Source: Artocarpus heterophyllus (Eukaryota > Streptophyta > Magnoliopsida > Rosales > Moraceae). Taken from it: a stretch of 64,000 nucleotides of DNA. Under the pieces are notes generated by a model. The model worked only from the letters and a program-made list of their open reading frames with translations, had not been told where the DNA came from and did no database searches. Positions 58,362-64,000 of the stretch are shown here, in pieces. The stretch covers positions 28,141,421-28,205,420 of the forward strand of contig CM046351.1 of the NCBI GenBank assembly GCA_025403435.1, read 5' to 3'. Position 1 is the first letter of the stretch, and every line of letters starts with the position of its first letter. A program made the position numbers and the translations under genes.

Positions 58362-60187
58362 ATGGCGAAGTACGGCGAGGGCGACAAGCGATGGATCGTG
58401 GAGGACAGGCCCGACGGCACGAACGTCCACAACTGGCACTGGGCGGAGAAGGACTGCCTCGAATGGAGCCGAAACTTCCTCTCCAAGCTCCTTTCCAACC
58501 TCGTCGTCCTCGACGGCGAGGGCAACCTGTTTGTCAGGACGAAAAAGGTCGAGAAGGTCGATGGCGAGGCCTACGTCAACATCCGCAAAGGGAAGATCAT
58601 TCCGGGCTACGAAATCAGCGTCACGATCCCCTGGGAAGGCGAGGCCAAGGATGCCGACGGGAAGTCGCTCCTCAAGGTCGACGGGACTGTCGAGATTCCG
58701 TACATCGCAGACGAGAACGCCAACGAGGATCCGGAGATTAGGGTGTCGGTGAAGGACGAGGGGCCGATTGGTAAGAGATTGAAGGAGGCGATGGCGGCGA
58801 AGGGGAAGCCGGTCATTTTCGAGAAGGTTAGGGCTTATGTCGAGACCATGGCGAAAGGTGGCCCGGCGAAGGATGCGTTGGAGAGCAAGAAGGTGGAGCC
58901 GAAGAGCGGGACTAGTCCGTCGGTGAATTCGGCCGCCGCCGTGGTGAAGAAGAATGAGGCGAAGAAGGAGGGGTTCAAGACGATAACGATGACTGAGAAG
59001 TTCAGTTGCAGAGCGAGGGACATGTACGAGATATTAATGGACGAGAATCGGTGGAAGGGGTTCACGAGTAGTAATGCCAGGATAAGCAAAGAGGTTGGTG
59101 GAGAGTTTAGTATTTTTGACGGGTCGGTGACCGGTACGAATCTGGAGTTGCAAGATGGGAAATTGATCGTTCAGAAATGGCGGTTTGGGAGTTGGCGTGA
59201 TGGGATGCATTCGACGGTAAAGTTTCTTGCTTTTTGATGCGTTTTCCCTCCGTTTTCATTTTTGGATATGTTTGGTTAGATTGCTATTAGGCTATTAGCA
59301 AACATGACTAAAATTTGGTAGATTGTTGGTATGCCTTGATTAGTTTGTGATTATGAATGTTGACCAAATTTGATGCAATGTTCGTCTGTTTCGACTACGT
59401 CGTGATTTTCCAAGATGACCAAATTTGATACAACGTTGTTACATTTGCTTAATTTGTGATTCGCAAAGTTATTCAAATTTGATAGAAAGTTGGCATGTTT
59501 GATTAGTTTGTCTTCAGCAGAGTGGACCAAAATTGATACAATGTTGGTATGCTTTGCTTAGGTTTTGACTCGCAAAGTTGATCAAATGTTGGTATTTCTT
59601 TATTAGTTTGTCTTCTGCAGAGTTGACCAAGTTTGATACAGTGTTGGTATGTTTTGATTAGTTTGTGATTAGAAAAGTTGACCAGAATTGATATAATGTT
59701 GGTATGTTTAATTAGTCCGCGATTAGCAAAGCTGATCAAAGTTTTACAATTTACAGAATGTTGGTATATTTGATTAATTTGTCTTTAGCAGAGTTGACCA
59801 AGTTTGATGCATAATCGGGATGTTGTGATTAGCTTGTGACTAGCAAGTTGTCCAAATTTGGTTGAATGTGTTCTGTTTATTAGTCTTTGATTAGCGAAGT
59901 TGATTAAATTTAATCGAATGTCGCAGGTGAGGCTGACTTTGGATGAACCTGAACCGGGAGTTACAGTTGTGGAGCTAACACACACCGACATTCCAGAGGA
60001 AGATAGGTGGGTTTTTTTTAGCTTTGGGGCTATATGTGTTAATTTGATTGTTTTTCTTAGTTGGGGTGCTGATTACTTTGTCCTGCTAAACAGATATGGG
60101 AATGCAACTGTGGTGGAGAATACAGAGAGAGGATGGCGGGATCTTATTTTCCACAAGATACGTGCAGTTTTTGGTTTCGGACTTTAA
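58362..60187 (+). CDS. AHA1: Activator of Hsp90 ATPase (AHA1)
   Basis: Three exons, 58362-59216, 59927-60006 and 60094-60187, give 342 aa (285 + 26 + a split Arg + 30). AHA1 binds cytosolic Hsp90 and stimulates its ATPase, driving the chaperone cycle. The Aha1 N-terminal domain spans about residues 20-160 (WHWAEKDCLEWSRNFLS at its start; YVNIRKGKIIPGYE). A charged linker (about 165-205, KKNEAKKEG) leads to the C-terminal AHSA1/START-like fold (DENRWKGFTSSNARISKEVG; VQKWRFGSWRDGMHST; exon 3 YGNATVVENTERGWRDL). The start matches the family. Exon 1 is strongly GC-rich against its AT-rich flanks. Intron 1 (710 bp) is a minisatellite; intron 2 (87 bp) has no in-frame stop. No lesion is seen. Confidence 0.97.
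59305..59926 (+). repeat. Minisatellite filling AHA1 intron 1
   Basis: About eleven or twelve units of 45-62 bp on the theme 'gattagcaaagttgacca' followed by 'aatttgatacaatgttggta' and 'tgtttgattagtttgt'. Unit starts fall near 59305, 59357, 59414, 59464, 59517, 59572, 59617, 59672, 59726, 59788, 59843 and 59894. The last, partial unit runs into the real 3' splice site (tcgcag). Some units end in 'cttcagcag' or 'cttctgcag', which look like acceptors. Minus-strand frames here are artefacts of the repeat. Confidence 0.85.
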
Positions 60188-60708
60188 GGGTTCTTTTCTT
60201 CTTTTTTCTTTCCTTTTTTATTAGTTTCCTTCAGAAGCGTAGAATTTGAACATTCAATTATGTTGCACGAATGAAGCATTTATTTGCATCTTTGGATTTA
60301 TATCATTCTTGGATGTTTGTGTACTTTAGCTCATAAGCCGGTCAAGGAGGTTGAAATGTCATCTTTCTCATGTTTTCAGTAACCTAAATTCATCATTTAA
60401 CTCGCGTGTTTGGTAACTATGAGAAAGAAAGGTGTGTTGCATTTGTATTCCATCTTTTGTTTTTTTTTTTGGGAACAATTGGTAAATTAAACATCTCCCG
60501 ACAGACATTAGTCTGTGGTTGTGAACCTAATAACATCGTTATATTGTCTCTTTATTTGGTAGAAAGCATAGAAGTTGACTGGACTTTGCACATAACCTAG
60601 ATTTTAGTTTTGTATCTGTAATTTAACGGTTCACGTTTGCATGCCTTTTTAGATTTCATTTGAACAAATGGGGCGAAAAAAGGTTTAAAAAAATGCAAAG
60701 GGCTCAAT

Positions 60709-60739
<31 letters not shown>

Positions 60740-61440
60740 GTACAATATTCTAAGGAGATTTTTCACCTCGCTTTGAGTGATTGCTGACTACTTGTCTTGG
60801 TGCCCTATCCTGCAAGAGAATGAATCATTCTGTTTTGCTGTGGCACAGTAAATAATTGTGGTAAACATCTATAGAGTTTGAATACTTGTTCAACCGTGAA
60901 AATTTATTCTTAATGTAAATTGCATTCATTATCAGCCAATTCATCCGTTTGGTGGTGTTTAGCAACTTTCTGGTGCCCCCTTTTGCTTAAGTAATATTCT
61001 TGATTTTGAGGGCTAAATATGGTGGCAATAATGTGAGTTTTTTTTTTTGGTTGGAAATTGAATTAGGGGGCAACTAGCACTTGTCGATGATTAAACTTAA
61101 TCACATTCGTCATTACTTTGTGGTGTAAAAGTTTTTGAGTCATGTAAACATTGAAGCTACTATGAGACTTTTGGGATGATCATGCGTCATATTACGAAAT
61201 CCTTTTGTTTTTTATTAAATATGTCCATTCGATTTTTCCCTCACCTTTTCAAGGGTGTTCGGCAAAATGGTTTAAGCTCTTTTTTTTTTTCCTAATAATT
61301 TAAACACTGCAATCCATAATCTATGAGAATTGACAGAGTAGAGAGTTCAAACTGACGAGACTTGTCTATAAGGTTCATTTCTTAGAAAAGGATTTGCTCA
61401 TCGTCTAAAGCTTGTAAGAGCTGTGTAAGGGCTTGAAGTC
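60188..61440. other. AHA1 3' region and spacer
   Basis: The first few hundred bases are likely AHA1 3' untranslated sequence. An AT dinucleotide microsatellite lies at 60706-60739. No further gene is seen up to the tRNA. Confidence 0.5.
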
Positions 61441-61448
61441 GAGTAAGG

Positions 61449-61464
61449 AAAAAAGAAAAAGAAA
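61449..61464 (-). terminator. RNA polymerase III terminator of tRNA-Ser
   Basis: Immediately after the tRNA discriminator base the minus strand reads TTTCTTTTTCTTTTTT, giving T-runs of five and six, sufficient for Pol III termination. Confidence 0.8.
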
Positions 61465-61546
61465 CGTCGCCTGAGAGATTCGAACTCTCGCGGGGAAACC
61501 CCATGTACTTAGCAGGCACACGCCTTAACCACTCGGCCAAAGCGAC
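61465..61546 (-). tRNA. tRNA-Ser (anticodon GCU)
   Basis: 82 nt on minus, no intron. The acceptor arm GTCGCTT pairs with AGGCGAC, with G as discriminator base. The D arm contains TGGCCGAGTGGTTAAGGC (internal A box). The anticodon stem TGTGC/GTACA holds the loop CTGCTAA with anticodon GCT, reading AGC and AGU codons. A long variable arm (TGGGG TTT CCCCG), typical of class II serine tRNAs, and a T arm GAGAG TTCGAAT CTCTC (B box GTTCGAATC) follow. All stems are intact, so the gene is probably functional. Confidence 0.97.
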
Positions 61547-62350
61547 GCTTATATTAGAATCCAGCGGGAAGATTTATATGACTGGAAGCACACGGGTCAA
61601 GTCCGAATAATACATTTTAATGATAACTTTTTAATTTCCATGAGTGATTTTTTTTTTTGCTTTTTTAAAATAAATTATCATAACTTTTTAAATTAAGTAA
61701 ATAATTATTTATCAATAATAAATTAAGTTCAACTAATAATTAATATTAAAGTCGATAAACTTAAATTTATTAGAAATAAACTTATCGAGTTTATCAGTTT
61801 AATTAAGTGTTAAATTTGATAAATTTAAGTTTATTCGTAATAAACTGTCATTTATTAAATTTTAAAAAGTTATGATCATTTATTTTAAAAAAACCTTTAA
61901 AAAAACTATTTACTTTGTATTTTTTTGACTGATCCTTTTTTTTCCTGAAAAGAAAAATTTTAACAAAAATTTAAATTATAAAAAAATCTTAAAAAACAAA
62001 CTTACGAACCAAACATGTCCAATTTAGAATAGATTAAGACATTGATTGAATCGTTTCCATTAGATGAAAGGCAAAAAATAAGTCAACCTGGGGCCCTGCA
62101 AAAGGTACTAGTTAAGATATTTATGTTAAAGAAAAGTAGACAACCACGCAACATTTCCTTCAAAGTTCTGAGCTTTTGGAAAGGGAAAACTCTGTCGGGC
62201 TACGCACGTGGGGCTCTGCAGGGACTTACATGACCCAATGTTAGGTCCCGTAGACGCTGGACTCATTGCGCCGTGCGAAGCCCCGTAGCAATGCTCTTAG
62301 TCATGAGAACAAAACCAAGAAGAGACAAGATTCATAAACTCATTTATTAG
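61547..62350. other. Spacer, no gene
   Basis: AT-rich to 62030; 62060-62300 is GC-richer with two similar words (ggggccctgca and ggggctctgca). A 63-codon frame at 62042 shows no domain and is not called. Confidence 0.45.
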
Positions 62351-62508
62351 AAGCCGTTTAGTGTGTTCAGGAACACAATCCGAATAAAAAAGTTCTGGTT
62401 TAATTCAGTTTTGTTACAGTATATTCTTTCACAAAATTTTAAAACACTACAGTGTTATTTGTTTCAACTTTTTGGTTCGAATTATGTTTCCAACGGCTTT
62501 AAGTTTTG
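62351..62508. repeat. MITE with AAGCCGTTT/AACGGCTTT ends
   Basis: Left edge agaagccgtttagtgtgttc and right edge atgtttccaacggcttta are imperfect inverted repeats; 'aacacaatccga' and 'tcgaattatgttt' continue the pairing. About 158 bp, non-coding, 230 bp beyond the stop of the thioredoxin gene. Confidence 0.58.
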
Positions 62509-62740
62509 TCCAATTTTCCTGAAATAGAAAACTTAGGAAATTAACTCTTCAAAATCAAGACGACAATATTTCATTAGCAAAGTTTCCATGCTTCTATTGT
62601 TTGATTTGTCATATAGTAAAGGCTATACAGATATAATTTGTTTTTAATTTTTCTATACCAACTCCTTAAGATGGATTCAGCTATAAAGAGAGGAAAATCT
62701 ATATAAGCAAGACTTCAAGTTATTGAGGTTGAACCAATAA

Positions 62741-63123
62741 CTACACAAATTTCTTGACCATCTCTGCAACCTCGTTGATCACAATCCACGCTTTATGCCC
62801 TCCAATAACTTCTGCTTTCATCTCCCCATCTTTCCATATCTGTCATGTTTTACACAAGTCAAATTCACAATCACAAAATTGTGGATGAAACTTCAATGCA
62901 CAACAGGTGAAAAATGAGTACCTGAATTGTTGGCATTTTCTGACAAAAGAGAAACACACAAAAGCTTGGATTATGAGCATTAGATCTTAAAAGGGTAGTG
63001 TTAAAAACCAAAGGAAATGGGAAAAGAATATGTCAAGGGCTCAAAGTAATACATACAGTAATGTTTCCGCGCTTCACTAGAGCTTGAGGTACTTTATTGA
63101 CATCCACGCAATAGAATTTTATT
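62741..63123 (-). CDS. WCRKC-type thioredoxin, last three exons (partial)
   Basis: Exons on minus at 63123-63057, 62939-62922 and 62839-62741 (stop TAG at 62743-62741), all with GT-AG borders, encode the C-terminal 61 residues or so: [19 protein letters not shown], then KMPTIQ with the cis-proline of the thioredoxin fold, then [18 protein letters not shown] to a C-terminal KKFV. This matches the plastid WCRKC thioredoxins (WCRKC1/2 in Arabidopsis), redox proteins of the chloroplast stroma. The exons with the transit peptide and active site (WCRKC) would lie upstream, beyond 63124; I cannot find them before the copia LTR that starts at 63426, so they are either beyond the window or lost. The middle exon is only 18 bp. 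Confidence 0.85.
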
Positions 63124-63425
63124 CTGAGAAAAAAATACGAAACACAATAAAAAAAAAAATGTCATCATTGTTTTTTAACGATGTTAAATGGATTAGTTGT
63201 CATTACTCTGGCAAGAACCTTGCTGCTTACCCTTAGAACTCCTGGAAATATAAGGCATACAAGCATTTTGCACAAGAAAAACTGTTTAATGGCTTTAAAT
63301 CCATCACCAACTTCATGAGAATTGACTACATTAGCCATACGAAATAATAGTAAGCAAAATAATACTAGTAGTAGTTGTGAAGAAAAGAGAGCAAAGCAAA
63401 ACAGTCATATTTAGATACTTGTATA
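63124..63425 (-). other. Intron of the thioredoxin gene, cut by the LTR
   Basis: About 300 bp of AT-rich sequence after the acceptor (tttttctcag) of the exon at 63123. No coding segment fits the missing upstream protein. Confidence 0.55.
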
Positions 63426-64000
63426 TGTTAGACATGTATGCTCTAAGGAGTAAAAATGTAATACGTTTTTGGAGACATTTTTATCAATAAAGAATTTATT
63501 CATTTATATATACCAAATATTGTCCTCTTTACGTTCATATTCGTTGAATGTATGATAAGCAAACAGTAGTCTGAGACTGTCAGTCTAAACCTTAAGAGTT
63601 GGGCATATGATGGGATGATTATGCGGTAGACACGACTCTTAAGATGATGGTCTAAAATATATGATCCGCAATCGAGGGAATAAAGTTGGGCGCTTTATTC
63701 ATGTAAAGATTGTTATGTTGTCTATATCCCTTTTGGGAGATGGTTTGTCTTGGCCATCGGAGTTGGACTCCGTGAATAGAAACATTGGCACGTTGTCATA
63801 GGTGACGATGTGTTGGATCGGGACATAAAGTGAATTGATTTGGATTAATAATTCTGTCTTGGCAAATCGATTCACTTTAGACAGTCGTTTGTATTGTATC
63901 TTAATCCTGAGATGAATAATGGGCCCGTTGTCTCGACTTGTGTCTTTTGATGTACCAATGGGTGACTCCCACATCTCTATAGTGGCATGCATGCCGGTAC
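63426..64000 (+). mobile_element. Copia LTR, left end, running off the window
   Basis: Starts tgttagacatgtatgctcta and follows, nearly base for base, the reverse complement of the copia LTR ending at 26527 ('aatgtaatacgtttttgga', 'gaatttattcatttatatat', 'gtagtctgagactgtcagtc'). It is thus another member of the same family in opposite orientation, either a full element or a solo LTR. The frame at 63699-63992 on minus is an LTR artefact. Confidence 0.93.

Noticed and set aside
58391..58741. 116-codon Arg-rich plus-strand frame
   Set aside because: It is an alternative frame of AHA1 exon 1, produced by its high GC content.
59503..59991. Minus-strand frames with repeated KLGQLC/FDQLC-like words
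   Set aside because: They come from translating the AHA1 intron 1 minisatellite on the wrong strand.
62042..62233. 63-codon plus-strand frame in a GC-richer spacer
   Set aside because: No recognisable domain or splice partners, and two similar GC-rich words hint at repeat DNA.
63231..63241. Possible 11-bp exon (tttccag|...|gtaagc on minus) upstream of the thioredoxin exon
   Set aside because: In the frame required by the next exon it contains a stop (TAA); the other phases also fail to join.

Overview
This window is nuclear DNA of a flowering plant, most likely a eudicot. It is strongly AT-rich, has short GT-AG introns, carries plant LTR retrotransposons primed by initiator tRNA-Met, and encodes four plant housekeeping genes whose best-remembered relatives are Arabidopsis proteins. 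I cannot name the species. Genes occupy a small fraction; the rest is layered transposable elements.

Layout. 1-18 kb: AT-rich intergenic DNA with a cut-off gypsy-type LTR (1-1816), a solo LTR with a perfect 5-bp target-site duplication (6906-9725), several fold-back or MITE-like elements and no host gene I can support. 19-33 kb: a nested nest. A degenerate Ty3/gypsy element (about 19.04-32.9 kb) has its 5' LTR split by a complete Ty1/copia element (19126-26527, minus strand, TSD CACTA) and its 3' LTR split by a 599-bp hAT element (31085-31683, TSD CATGCGAC). 34-40.6 kb: two intact host genes, gamma-tubulin complex component GCP3/SPC98 (plus, 2 exons, 851 aa) and DNA-3-methyladenine glycosylase MAG (minus, 6 exons, 253 aa). 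41-45 kb: MITEs and three large fold-back elements. About 45.8-58.0 kb: a decayed Mutator-like element with a MuDRA-type transposase pseudogene on plus, a convergent DUF1985 (Ulp1-associated) pseudogene on minus, and between them a 2-kb array built from palindromic GTCGAC-rich modules. 58.3-60.2 kb: AHA1, the Hsp90 ATPase activator (plus, 3 exons, 342 aa), with a minisatellite filling intron 1. 61.5 kb: tRNA-Ser(GCU), minus. 62.7-63.1 kb: the last three exons of a WCRKC-type chloroplast thioredoxin gene (minus), then at 63426 the start of another copy of the same copia LTR (plus), running off the window.

The host genes do not form a pathway (microtubule nucleation, base-excision repair, Hsp90 co-chaperone, plastid redox). 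Their order matters instead: from memory, Arabidopsis keeps GCP3 and WCRKC1 as neighbours on chromosome 5 and MAG and AHA1 as neighbours on chromosome 3, in a duplicated block pair. This window seems to hold all four in one block, stretched by transposon insertion. The most unusual unexplained signal is a 12-bp near-palindrome, TCGGCAGGCCGA, in clusters with 21-22 bp spacing inside two unrelated LTR families.
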